From the NCBI GenBank assembly GCA_015680685.1, contig MNCI01036181.1, forward strand, positions 9,312 to 33,938: a DNA stretch of 24,627 nucleotides, in the 5' to 3' direction. The position numbers and the translations under genes are program-made. This DNA is from Gnetum montanum (taxonomy: Eukaryota > Streptophyta > Gnetopsida > Gnetales > Gnetaceae). Below the pieces are notes generated by a model. That model saw nothing but the letters and a program-made list of their open reading frames with translations. It was not told the DNA's origin and searched no databases. Below are positions 9,728 to 20,062 of the stretch, piece after piece; the stretch's first letter is position 1, and every line of letters begins with the position of its first letter.

Positions 9728-11129
9728 GGCTGGATACTTGGCACCAGCGAAATTCTAGATCATGACGATTTTATAACAGAAACAGCATAAAAAGAAAGCA
9801 GAAAATGGCTTGACCTGTGAAATTTTTTGCTTCCCAGAAGAGAGCTGAAGCTATGTATGCTGTAGATGCAACTGCAAGCAATCCACAACAAAATCCAGAC
9901 TGAAATGTAAATGAGATAGAGTTTGCATCTGAATGGCTGTTGTTATGCGTGGTTCTGCCGTGCCAGTAGGTTCAGCTTGGAACCAAAGTCACTGCAACTG
10001 TAAGCCAGTCCCGAGTCACGAATCAGGAGTCAAAGTATACCACCTCCTGTAGTAGAATACTGAACACGCAGAAAGAGACAGGTGCCATATCGCACTCCAC
10101 AACTGCCCTCTTTTGCTCCGCCATTTTCAATTTCAACGTTGCTGCACCGCCACATGATAAACTGATAACGGGCCTGTCTCATCTTCGCCCTGGACTTGTT
10201 ACATTGACATTGCAGGATACAAGACAGGGGTAAGCCTGATTTGAAAAAATATCTTGTTGAGAACACAGAAAAATTGAAAAATTTCCAGATCCATCTATGT
10301 CCATACGGCAGAGACCTCCTATATTTACTATTTAGTCAGATTTTCAAATGCCGTAAAGACGGAATTATGATGCAAGTAATACCATGCCATTGGAAATTTG
10401 CAAGTTGACTGTTTGGGGCATGCCTTAAAGGAGGTGGAGCCATTAAAGTAATTTCATGTCGTGAAACGATGGAGAATCGGTGATAGTAAATCAAACGAGA
10501 TGAGGTATCAGTTTTGTCTTCATCGGCAATTTATAACGTATAGAAATTTTGTCCCATACTTCTCAAGACTCCGTGCATGAAAAAAATAAAAACCTTAAAT
10601 TTCAGTAGGGCTCATGATGACTTATTGCGCATTGAATTTCTAAACGCTCTGTTTCTCAACGTATTAATTATTGATTTCATGTAAAAAATTAACTTAACAA
10701 ACTATACTCGTAATCGCCATGAGTCATGTTAGCCAACAACCCGTTGCAATGTCGTTTAGCTATGCAACGGTCAATTGCGAGCGCCTCAATGGGTGCCCAA
10801 TGCAACGAGTGTATTCGGAATTTTTAAGTCCTAATGAGCACCAAAACCGAAGATAAGAATATTTTTAAGGGTCCCATTTCTCGCGCATGATCTTCACGGA
10901 TTCCTCCTCTTTAGCATAGAATATCATTTAAAATTTAAAATTCTGCTAAATCAAAGGGCTAAGAAGCATGCGTATTATGACCTTTCTGTAAAGCAATTTC
11001 ACGATTGTTCTAGATTATACGAATCAAGAAGGGCGGTATTGTACTGATTTCGCCGTTCATCCCTTAAGTCATTGAGAGTCCTCAGGGAATCAGAAACACC
11101 AAAAAGCATCAAATGGCTATGCCCTAGCC
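9728..11129. other. Upstream region of the DUF2921 gene and spacer
   Basis: No gene recognised. The minus strand should contain the promoter of the DUF2921 gene. TATAAAAT at 9768-9775 lies only about 45 bases before the start codon, so it would leave a very short leader and is not a confident TATA box. A perfect 8-bp inverted repeat, CCGTTGCA (10741-10748) with TGCAACGG (10764-10771), is the only small structure noticed. Confidence 0.4.
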
Positions 11130-11715
11130 TTGCAATGGGCCACACAGCCCCTAACCCATGGTTGTACCTCTAAAACACTTGCATCACCTCCACATTCTGC
11201 AAGCTGGCAACCCAACCAACACTGTCATTTTGCATCGCTTGCTTGTCCTATGCATGCCACGATTGATGCCTCTTGTTCACCTGCCTACGCTACACATTGT
11301 CAAAACCCTCATTCGCCACAACAAGAAAATCCTCCTACATTGTGGTAGCCAACCTTGAGCAGTGTAGACCTATGCACAACCGCGTAGCCCTTCCAAGACA
11401 ATACAAAATCCACTAAAACCCTTGCCCTCTTGCCACAATCTATTGCTACTCATCCTCCCCACGGTGTCCGGATCCTGCACCGCATCCACACTAATGCTTC
11501 CTCACTTGCATTGCACCCCTGGACCCCAGCCAAGGGCCATGTAGGCCTAAGCTGTCATGTTTGCTGGTAGCCTATCACTACTTGTAGTTGTCACAAGTAT
11601 AAAAACCGTTCTACCTTTCCATTAACCTCTACTACCACACATCATAATCCTGCCTCTACCTTAGTTGCAGAAACCCTCCATCATTTTGTTGACCATGCAA
11701 CCCTTGTGGCCTCCT
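11130..11715 (+). other. C/A-rich stretch, possible decayed coding sequence
   Basis: The plus strand is unusually rich in C and A compared with its AT-rich surroundings and gives Pro/His/Thr/Ser-rich translations in two frames, each with stops. It leads into the proline-rich and coiled-coil frame that follows, so it may be the decayed front of the same gene. No domain is recognisable, so the call stays open. Confidence 0.3.
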
Positions 11716-12148
11716 ATCATGCCCTCCATCACCACCCAACAATCAACAAGAGGTTAGCAATTAGCAAAAGGTCTCTTCTTCCTTTCCTCCTCCCATCTCT
11801 TCTCCAATACCATCTCCCATTTCTTCCCCACCTTACACCCCTTTATCACACCATAGCCTAAGCCCTACTCCAATTGCTCCCTCAAATTGCCTAGAACAAA
11901 AAGCCATTAAGGTTAAACTATGTAGGAGGCTTAAAAGGCTTTTCCTTGAGTTTGACCACAAAAAAGACTAGGAGAAAGGTTGGGGTAGCATCCTAATCGA
12001 GAAGAAGGCAACAATTGCCCACCTGTAAGAGCTTGAGAGTGGGTTCGAGCAGCTGACTCGGGCCATCCAGTCTTATCTTGAATACTTTCAGGAGGAGATG
12101 TGGAACCCATCTTCAAAGAATCATCAAAGCAGGTGGATCAGTGAATAA
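11716..12148 (+). pseudogene. Decayed proline/serine-rich plus coiled-coil reading frame
   Basis: One frame reads a Pro/Ser/Gln-rich part (about 11716-11890, with repeats of the SPIPSPISSPP type) followed by a charged, helix-prone part (about 11894-12148) rich in Lys, Glu, Leu and Gln. It ends in TAA at 12146-12148. At least three in-frame stops (TAG, TAG, TAA) interrupt it, each one C-to-T step from CAG or CAA. It lies about 600 bp before the gag of the plus-strand Tat element. Extra reading frames upstream of gag are known in Ogre-type Tat elements, so it may be such a frame; equally it could be the tail of an older, separate element. The product is not recognised. Confidence 0.4.
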
Positions 12149-12749
12149 TCTACTAAGTCCACATCTCCTCTTTCCCCTTGATGTTTTCCTTTAGTCTATG
12201 TTAAGTTTTATGTTATAAGGAAATGATTGTGATATTCTAGTTTAATGCACGCAGTTCATTTTTTATATCTACACCCATTTTTACTTTTACATTTTAAATT
12301 ATATTACCAGTCACGTTTTCTCTTCCACTTGAGACTATTCCTGAGCTAGCTATGCCTATAAGTAAGGTGCCCTAGGCAATAGCCTTGCAAAATCATACTC
12401 CTTTTGGATGTCATGCATTAGTTTGTCTCCTGGCCTAAATTTTCACATCAACACACCTCTTTGGTGCTAGAAGGAGGACCACCATTATGGTTTCCCTCAA
12501 CTAGCTTTCATTCCTCTATTATCTTGTTATTAGTTTTAATTTCCCTTCTTTTCTTTCTTTGCTACTTTAATAAAAAAAATCCAAAAAAAAATTTAAAAAA
12601 TCACCTTTGTTATTAACTTAGTTTATGGTTGGACCTAGCGAAACTTTTAGGCCTCAAACTAGGAAAGCAACAAGACAAAACTTCTTAGCTAGTTACTTTT
12701 CAAGTCATATCCTTACAAGATCTAGATCTAAGTTCTCACATTTTCAAAC
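12149..12749 (+). other. Non-coding stretch before gag
   Basis: AT-rich, with long A and T runs at 12570-12600. It may hold the LTR end, primer site and leader of the downstream element, but I could not identify LTR ends or a tRNA-complementary primer site. CTTTGG...GGAGGACC at 12459-12480 is a looser version of a string found in the 3' regions of the other element family. Confidence 0.35.
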
Positions 12750-13781
12750 ATGACAAACCCTACTGCCCAACTTTAGGTGAACAATCCTTTTAACTTTCAA
12801 AACTTCAAACCAATTCCAAAACCTCTTCAACATAATTCCCTTTCTTTCGATCCCTCTTTTAATGACACTCATCAACATTTTCAGAATTTGAAAACATTAC
12901 TAGGCATCCACAACATAGCTCAACATGATATGGCCTATAGGTCTTTTATCACTACCTTTCAAGGTATAGCAACTCAATGGTTTCTAACCCTTCCTAATTC
13001 ATTAATCTCAACTTGAAATGACTTTAAATCATGTTTCCTCTCTCAATTTGACAAGTTTACTAACACTACTATAGCTTCTAGTAACTTTACTAGCCTCCAA
13101 AAGCTTAGTGGAGAAACAATTAGAAATTACAATTTAAGGTTCCTCCAACAATTGTTGTATGTTCCTAGCAAGATGCAACCACAACTAGAAGGAATCTTAA
13201 ACTTTTTCTTCTTGACCATAGATCCTTTTTTCACATATGTAATCAAATCTAATCTTAATATCATCGACTTGCAAGGAGCCATGTCCAAAGCAGTCAAACT
13301 TGAACAAATCACTCTCACAAACTCTTTACAATCCTAATTCGAAACTCTTGGCTTAGGTTCCCAAACCCCAATAGTCCTGATTCCTTTTCAAAACAATCCT
13401 CTAATCCTCAACTCTCTACCAAATATTCTAAGTCCAAATGCTTCCTCTTCTTTATTTCCTCAAAACCTTGGCCTAAATGATGATTAATCAAAGGCCTTAA
13501 TTCAATTTATTATCAATCCTTCCTCCATACCCTCTATCCCTAACCCTAAAACAACAAAAGCCTTCAACTTACCTAAAGTTGAGAATCAACCTCCAATGAA
13601 CCAAGTCTTGACCACCCTACAAAAGCTTTCTAATAAAGTGATTGAACTGAAACACAACAATGTTAAAACAAGAAATCAACATAATGAGGCAAATGAAAAC
13701 CTAGGAGAAGTAGCTCTTAGTGAATATTATAGGTTACATAACACCATACCACATTCTGAGAAGTCTTGCCCTCAATTCTAA
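12750..13781 (+). pseudogene. gag remnant of the Tat element
   Basis: One frame from ATG at 12750 carries a Retrotrans_gag-like capsid region: ATQWFLTLPNSLIST, then NDFKSCFLSQF and later SGETIRNYNLRF. The end has a zinc-knuckle-like YYRLHNTIPHSEKSC at about 13722-13766, where Tat elements normally have C-x2-H-x4-5-H-x4-C; the first Cys is Tyr here. In-frame stops occur at codon 8 and at about 13014 and 13335. The reading frame changes just after 13781. Gag would form the virus-like particle around the element RNA. Confidence 0.75.
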
Positions 13782-13789
13782 GCCTTATA

Positions 13790-14560
13790 TGGGGATATCA
13801 CACAAGAAATACAAAACAACCAAGAAGGGAAAAGCCCTACTAATGGTTCTAGAAATCCCTAGTGAAACTAAAAATGAACTAGTAGCATCCTTTGAGCAAG
13901 TCATGATCAATGAACCTACCCTTGCAAAGGCATGATTTAGGAAGATGAGTGACATCATGAACAACTCTAGTAATCCAAAAGGAAACACATATGTCCTGCC
14001 TAGCAAACAAAACCACAATAATACATCTCAACAACAAACACAACCTAGAACATCATTACAAATCCATAATCATTCCAATCAAAACCAACCTAAGCTTAGG
14101 AATGAGATGAAAACTTATGATCTTATAGAAGATTTGAAAAGGGTTAAGGCCAACATATCCATGTATAAACTATTACAATTTAAGAGAGAAAAAGAAGCTA
14201 TACATGCATTGGTCAATGAATCTAGAGATAAAGGTAAGACTCCTACAAATGAAAAACAAGTTCATTTCATAGATGGTGTTCGAATCCTTAACACAGCCAT
14301 CAAGAGGCTAAGAAGGATCAACCTCTTTTTCTAACTACTTTAGTTATACTAGAAAAGAATGTTCATAATTGTCTAATGGATTTAGGAGCTACTATGAATG
14401 TAATGCCTCTTAAAGTATTAAAACTTTAGGAGCATAAATGATTCCCCAAAAAAGAAGTGTTATCCAACTTGATGGATCCAATGTCTATGTAGTAGGATCA
14501 CTTAAAGATATTCAANTTCCATCATCATGTCATCTTAAGTCCTAATGAATCTCATGTTAC
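13790..14560 (+). pseudogene. gag-pol linker and aspartic protease remnant
   Basis: After the gag frameshift, a Gln/Asn-rich linker (about 13945-14330) leads to the retropepsin motif. It reads MDLGATMNVMP with the catalytic Asp at 14379-14381. Active enzymes have D-S/T-G-A; the Ser is Leu here, consistent with TCA to TTA. Stops follow from about 14430. The ambiguous base N at 14516 lies inside this domain. Confidence 0.7.
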
Positions 14561-14921
14561 ATTAACAAATCAAAGTGAAGACTTTGTGGAAAGCATTGAT
14601 CATAACTTTGGTGAATACAAGCTAGATGAAAATTTAGATGCATTGAATGACTCCTTACTTTACATAAATCCCTATATTCATACTTATGCCATATCCTATT
14701 ACCAAACTTATAGGGAACTTTTTGAACTTCACATTGACATGCTACCTTTCCACTAGCATGATGGAAAAACTTTCCTATTTGGTGATCCTCCACCAATGGG
14801 TAAAGACAAGAATATTAATGAAATCCTCACTATTCAATCCTTAGATGATAATCCAATTTATGATGATGATAATGCTTATATCAATCAAAGATCTTACTTT
14901 TCAGATTTCAATAACTTGAAC

Positions 14922-15345
14922 ACATGGATACTTAGGATTGATGGAGCCTCATCAAAATGAGGATGTGATGTTGAAATTATGTTCATTCTACCTAGGGAAG
15001 CTCTAAAGCCTAAATCCATTTATTTTTCAAAGCCCATGACAAACAACATGGCTGAATATGAACTAAAGTATGCTATTTACTTTGATCTTTCAAAGTTAAA
15101 GATTTACAATGATTCACAACTTATTGTAAATTAAATTAACAACATTTATGAAGATAAGAATCCTTTAGTGAGAGCATACAAGACATATGTCTTGGAATTA
15201 TTCAAGGAATTTGATCTTATCATGTTAGAACATGTCAATAGAGATGAAAATCACATTTCTAATACTTTAGCACAAGTTACTTGTGTTCTTGGTCTTCCAT
15301 TTTCTTATGGAGCTTGGGATTTTGTAATCATCATGGAAAAGGTTG
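14922..15345 (+). pseudogene. Plant-type (archaeal-like) RNase H remnant, before RT
   Basis: The frame reads WILRIDGAS (first Asp), NNMAEYEL (Glu), KIYNDSQLIV (second Asp) and VNRDENHISNTLAQV. This is the RVT_3-type second RNase H known from Tat elements. The last acidic position, usually in ADALA, reads SNTLA, and some helix residues after AEYE are missing. Two in-frame stops (TGA after SSK; TAA after LIVN) interrupt it. It stands between protease and RT rather than after the gypsy RNase H, an order I know from a subgroup of plant Tat elements. A linker resembling that subgroup (SIPDN...QVFNDDHQI) follows to about 15650. Confidence 0.85.
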
Positions 15346-15649
15346 ATTGTTAATCCATCCCTGATAATGTGCTATCTTTACAAGTGTTTAATGATGATCA
15401 TCAAATTACTTGTTTTCTTACTAGTCAAGGGGAGTTTTATGATCACATTCTTGAACCTTCAGACATTTATTTGAATGAATCAATCCTTATTGAGAAATTT
15501 TTATCCAATGCTATTGCCACAAAAGCTCAATTTGAGAAAATAGACATAGAAATTGAAATCCTGCAACACAAAGATTGACAAGTATTAGCAGAAACTAAAA
15601 TTGCTTTAATCAAAAAGAAAAATGAAGAATGCCTTATTTGAAGAGGTAA

Positions 15650-16500
15650 ACATTTACATTCTGACAACAAGGGTATGTTAATCACATTGCTACGTGAATT
15701 CAATGATGTTTTAGCATAGTCCTATGAAGATTTAAAGGTTTATAATCCATTTATCATTACCCACACAATACCAATTAGGCCTGAAACTAAACCTTTTAGA
15801 CAAATATTAAGACTAGTCAATCTTAAAATTGAACCTTTAATGAAAAGGGAGATTGATAAACTTTTGGAATTTAAAATCATATATCCAGTGAGACATACTA
15901 ATTAGGTGTCAAAATTAGTTCCTGTACGTAAGAAATCTAGAGAGATATGATTATGCATTGACTTTAGAAATCTTAATGCATCTTGCATTAAAGATAATTA
16001 TCCACTTCCACTTATGGAAGAGCTACTTCAAGTAGTAAATGGTGCACAGATGTACTTGTTCTTAGATGGATACTTAGTTTATAACCAAATTCTTGTGAAT
16101 AAGAAAGATCAACATAAAACAACCTTTGTAACAAAATGAGGAACATTTCAATATGCCAAAATGCCTTTTGGATTATTGAATGCAAGATCAACCTTTCAAC
16201 ATGTTATGGATAAAACTTTTGAAGGGATGATTAAGAAAAATATAGTTATCTATTTAGATGACTTAACAATTGTCTCATGTAATAGAGAAACCCACATTCA
16301 AGATCTTAAAAAATATATATTTGAGATGTAGAAAATATGGTATGACATTAAACACTAAGAAGTCTATATTTGGTGTACAAAGTGGAAAATTCCTTGGTCA
16401 CATAGTAACAAGAGAAGGTATTTCTATTGATCTTGAACATGTTAATCCTATCCTAGAAATTCCTTGTCCCTTATTTAAGAGCTTTCTTTGGGAATATTAA
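15650..16500 (+). pseudogene. Reverse transcriptase remnant of the Tat element
   Basis: Nearly all RT blocks are readable: SYEDLKVYNPFIITHTIP, PFRQ, LVPVRKKSREI, CIDFRNLN, DNYPLP, the strand MYLFLDGYLVYNQI, GTFQYAKMPFGLLNA and the catalytic YLDDL at 16251-16265 with both aspartates kept. A frameshift in an A-rich run near 16305-16315 moves the thumb (KYGMTLNTKKSIFG, FLGHIVTREGI) into another frame. At least four nonsense codons interrupt the palm, each explained by a C-to-T or G-to-A change. The intact YLDD does not make it active, because the chain is broken. Confidence 0.9.
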
Positions 16501-16985
16501 CTTTATCAAGCAATTTATTCCTATGTTTACTGAACTAATAAGACCTCTTAACACAATGCTAAAGAAAGATGAGGACATTACATGGACTACTAAATGCAAA
16601 AATGCTTTCTTAGCTATAAAAGAAGCTGTGGTTGAAGCTCTTTTTTTAGTCACTCCTTAGTATGAAAATGATTTCTTTCTATATGCCTTTACAAGGTATC
16701 ATACAACAGCTACCATCTTAACTCAAGAGATAGCTAATCAAGAAGAACATCCCATCACTTATATGTCTGATCCACTTAAAGATGTTGAGTTAAGATACTC
16801 TCTCGTAGAAAAACAACTATACAATAGTTAAAGCTTTAAAGAAGTTTTGATTTTACCTTTTAAAATCAAATATTATCATAATTGTTCTAGATCCTACTAC
16901 TGTTGTCCTAGCAAAACTCCAAGATCCTTAAAAAACAAAAGAGCCAAATGGATTATGAAATTACAAGAATATGATAGCCCAAACT
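16500..16985 (+). pseudogene. Gypsy-type RNase H remnant of the Tat element
   Basis: The connection region (PLNTMLKKDEDITWTTKC) is followed by a decayed RNase H: a first strand ending FFLYAFTRYHTTATILTQ and HPITYMSDPLKDVELRYSLVEKQ, then a frame change near 16810. The first catalytic Asp is not preserved in the expected D-A-S motif, which reads YAFTRY. The tail is only recognisable by position before integrase. Confidence 0.65.
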
Positions 16986-17052
16986 AATAGCCCAAGCATC
17001 AACCCTAGAAAAACCTAAAGTTCCATTTGAGCTTGAACCCATACCTATACAT

Positions 17053-18381
17053 GTGTTACAACTTGAAAATAACAAATCAGTTCCATTTACACCAAATTGC
17101 TTAAATGACCCCTGGTATGGAGATATTAAATATTATTTAAATTTTCATCGTTTTCCTTTAGACCTATCTAGGTACAAGTGTAAACTACTAATATCCAAAA
17201 GCTCTAAATTTAGCATTATTAATGGTAATCTTTCCAGAAAGAACTTTGAAGGAGTTCTCCTTAGGTGCTTAGATAGAGAAGAAGCTAATGATGTGGTAAA
17301 AAGTTTACATGATGAAGGACACTTAGGCTATCGATCTTTAACACACAAGATTACAAAGGCTGGTTATTACTGACCAACTATGATCATCAATGCCTATAAT
17401 ATATCAAAAACTTGTATTAAATGTCAAATGTTCAAAGGAAGAGACCCTAAAAGCTCAACTCCTCTTCAACCCATCATTGAAGATCTTTTGCACAATCGAC
17501 TCTTGATTTTATCAGAGTCATTAGTCCACCATCATCAGGCCAACATAAATTTATTTTAACAGCAACTGACTACACTACATGTTGGCTAGAAGCCAAACCA
17601 ATTAGAAGAGCTACATCTCATGAAGTTATTAAATTTCTTAAGGAAATTATCATAACCCAATATGAACATCCATATGTACTAGTGGTTGACAATGGTCCTA
17701 CCTTCATCTCAATAGAAATTATTGAATTGGCTATGAATAATGAAATCCTAATTAAATATGTCATAGAATATTATCCTTAAGGAAATGAACTAGCAAAATG
17801 TTCCAACACGAATCTTCTAGGTGTAGTTAAAAAGATGATTAATGATAACTCAAAATCTTAGCATGATAAAGTAAAATGGGCTGTATGGGCAGGATCATAT
17901 TCATTACAAAGAATCTCTTAAGCCCACTCCTTATGCATTAGTTTATGGCCAAAAACCTATATTGCCCATGAACTTGCAAATCCCTACTTATGACTTCTTC
18001 CTAGATTACCTAAATCCTAATGAAAGTCTCATTGCTAGATTTTATGATCTCTGGGATGTTAAACTTAAATGTTTAAAAGTAGTGGAAAACTTGTAAAATC
18101 ATCAAACCATTATTGAAAGATGGTTCGATAAAAAGTTTGCCTCTAAATCCTTTCAACTAAGTGATCTAGTCTTGAAAAGAGATAGAGATTCTAGGCAAAA
18201 GGGTCCTCAAACTAAGTTCTCACCAATGTGGTTAGGATCATTCCAAGTCATGGAGGTTGTAGCCTCCAATGTTTACAATATAGCTGACCTTTAAGGCAAC
18301 AAATTCACGAGAAACTTCAATGTGTTTTACATTAAACATTTTTATACTGGTGTTCCATGTGGACACCTAGTAGATCAGTAA
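17053..18381 (+). pseudogene. Integrase remnant of the Tat element
   Basis: The zinc-binding HHCC region is readable: HDEGHLGYRS and CIKCQ at about 17305-17430. The catalytic core keeps the first Asp in LDFIRV (17505-17507) and the second in VVDNGPTF (17688-17690). The third residue reads ELAK (Lys codon 17796-17798) where an active enzyme has Glu, the same replacement seen in the left element. The C-terminus is well preserved: TPYALVYG, DLVLKRDRDSRQKGPQTKFSP, GSFQVMEVV and NFNVFYIKHF, ending near 18381. No chromodomain follows. Several stops, mostly TAA/TAG, interrupt it. Confidence 0.88.
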
Positions 18382-19126
18382 TTTAATAAATTATGGTTAT
18401 AAATATACATACATATATACATATCCACATATACTGCATTAAATAATATACATAGTTAAAAAATGCATTTCATCTTATTGTATTTATATCATATTTTATT
18501 GTAGTATCATGCACAACATATAACTTTAGATCCATATCCATATAGGTACATGTGTTAGAAGTAAACCTAATAGATGTTTGGATTCAAGACTTGGTTTTTT
18601 ATTAAGGGTACTCTATAGATTATGGGAATCCTTGTAATTCTTTCTTTCTTCGTTAAATAAATTTTAAAATGAGTTCCTTGAGGCTAAGTCATAAGAATCA
18701 TATCTTATTAAGTTACTTGTTATCTATATGTTGTTTTATAGTGTTGCCTTTGAAGTTGACTTGATGCTATGGCATTGTCCTTTGGGTTGCATTTGTTTAA
18801 GATGACACGTATAATTTTTGAGTTATTTCCATAATTTGATGACCCATCCTAGATTGTGATGAGGTAACTCAACGTGAGGAATTCATGATGTGCTAGAAAG
18901 AATTTGAGGTAGCATGCCACTATTGGAATGCAAAGTTCATTCTTTCTCATGTTTGACCATGATTCGTTGTGATTACTCTTTGAGTTCATAATGATGACAC
19001 ACAACTAGAGTTCTTCCCTTTTCTTCAATAATAATACTAATAATGATACTAATAATAATTGGTTTGATTCTTTTGACTAAAACCACCAAGGATCTTATGA
19101 TTAAATTTTTTGATGTATGTATTTGA
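18382..19126. other. AT-rich stretch after the Tat pol region
   Basis: No coding sequence recognised. It probably includes the 3' end of the Tat element, but no LTR boundary or polypurine tract could be set. Simple repeats occur (TA/CA-rich at 18404-18440). The last five bases, 19122-19126 (TTTGA), would be one target-site copy of the minus-strand element. Confidence 0.4.
19022..19060. repeat. AAT-type trinucleotide simple repeat
   Basis: Imperfect run of AAT/ACT/GAT units in an otherwise non-coding stretch. Confidence 0.7.
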
Positions 19127-19659
19127 TGAGTGGCGAGGTACCCCTACACTCAACCATACAAAACGAGCATAGCACGCGCGATCCAGTCGAACTCCGCAGA
19201 TAGACTAGTTGTGGCACCTAGATAGTTATCCTTAAGTCGTAGTTCACTGTCTTCCTACCTAGACTAGTGTTATATTTGTCACGTATGGTTTAGTCTAGAT
19301 GAGGTGTATGATGTGTTCCTAATTCTAATGCTACTCTTGAAGGCAGTGGAATGTAAGATTAACTAAGCTAAGGTAGGAGGAAAAGGGTAAGAGAATCTAA
19401 TCTAGCCTGCGACGAGCAACCGATTCCTTAATCAATCGTACACATCTTGGACCTCGTGCACGACTACCATTGGGATTACCAAGCACAGATCCTAGGTATG
19501 CCACTGGGCTACCAAGTAGTCACACTTAAATGCTTGTAATCAAGTCGTACTCATTCCACGTTCTAGGAGATAAGGATGAGAGAACTAATTAGGAAAGCAG
19601 TAAATAACATTAAAATAAATAAACAAAGTAACTGTTGCAATGATGAAGTAATCTCGATC

Positions 19660-19665
19660 TTTATT
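19660..19665 (-). promoter_or_regulatory. Polyadenylation signal in the minus-strand LTR
   Basis: AATAAA about 180 bp downstream of the TATA box, the same spacing as in the left LTR. Confidence 0.5.
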
Positions 19666-19835
19666 ACCGGTCATGTGCATGTCCAAGTACGTTACACTTG
19701 AATAAAGAATGTCATACAATTACATTCACCACACTGCAAGCAGACACAGGAAAATAAACTATCTTTGGAGTGGCCAAACTGCCAGAGCTTCGCTACTTCT
19801 AACTCCTAACTATCAAACAAGGGAGAGCTACCTCT

Positions 19836-19929
19836 TTTTTATAGATATGGTGACACACTGCGATATCACGTATGCAATATCGTAGGGGAAGACGTGATAT
19901 CATGGTCCATGTGATATCACGTCCCATCA
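19836..19929 (-). promoter_or_regulatory. U3 promoter of the minus-strand LTR
   Basis: TATA box CTATAAAAAAG at 19844-19836 is preceded by several GATATC words, including the palindrome GTGATATCAC, a related GTGATATCA and an ACGATATTGCATACG block. The same arrangement recurs at 23304-23390. Confidence 0.6.
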
Positions 19930-19940
19930 TACCCCCACGA
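19930..19940 (-). promoter_or_regulatory. Polypurine tract of the minus-strand element
   Basis: Minus strand TCGTGGGGGTA directly before the LTR, preceded by CTCGAGGACGAGTTTTTATTCAG; near-identical to the junction at 4139-4172. Confidence 0.75.
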
Positions 19941-20052
19941 CTGAATAAAAACTCGTCCTCGAGTTACCAAGAGAACATGCTACAACTACAGAAAGAGTGC
20001 TACTAAATAAAAACTCATCCTCAAGAACACAGAAAGAGTGCTACAACTACAA
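19941..20052 (-). repeat. Two tandem ~60-bp units before the polypurine tract
   Basis: Units start at 19941 and 20003. Both contain CT(G/A)AATAAAAACTC(G/A)TCCTC followed by AGAAAGAGTGCTA on the plus strand, a period of about 62 bp. The unit next to the tract has extra bases. The left element shows only one copy. Confidence 0.75.
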
Positions 20053-20062
20053 AAAATGGAAC

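Larger units (their letters stand above)
12750..18381 (+). mobile_element. Tat-lineage Ty3/gypsy retrotransposon, decayed internal region
   Basis: Domain order is gag, protease, plant-type RNase H, RT, gypsy RNase H, integrase. The second RNase H marks the Tat branch. Every domain is broken by stops or frameshifts. Ends are set by the gag start codon (12750) and the stop after the integrase C-terminus (about 18381); the true element is longer, but no LTR pair could be matched on either side. The minus-strand element ends at 19127, about 750 bp beyond the pol end, and may have inserted into this element's 3' region. Confidence 0.85.
19127..19929 (-). repeat. LTR of the minus-strand element (803 bp)
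   Basis: On the minus strand it starts TGATG directly after GTGGGGGTA and ends GCCACTCA, as the LTR at 4173-5026 does. TTCGACTGGATCG (minus 19191-19179) and GTGTAGGGGTACCT near the end are identical in both. The start could be three bases later. Confidence 0.85.

Noticed and set aside
9768-9775. TATAAAAT on the minus strand as TATA box of the DUF2921 gene
   Set aside because: It lies about 45 bases before the start codon, leaving an implausibly short leader; mentioned only as a possibility.
10030-10266. 78-codon frame on the minus strand upstream of the DUF2921 gene
   Set aside because: No recognisable domain, no supporting context and a length expected by chance.
10741-10771. 8-bp inverted repeat CCGTTGCA...TGCAACGG as a terminator or transposon end
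   Set aside because: Too short, no flanking duplication and no transposase-like sequence nearby.
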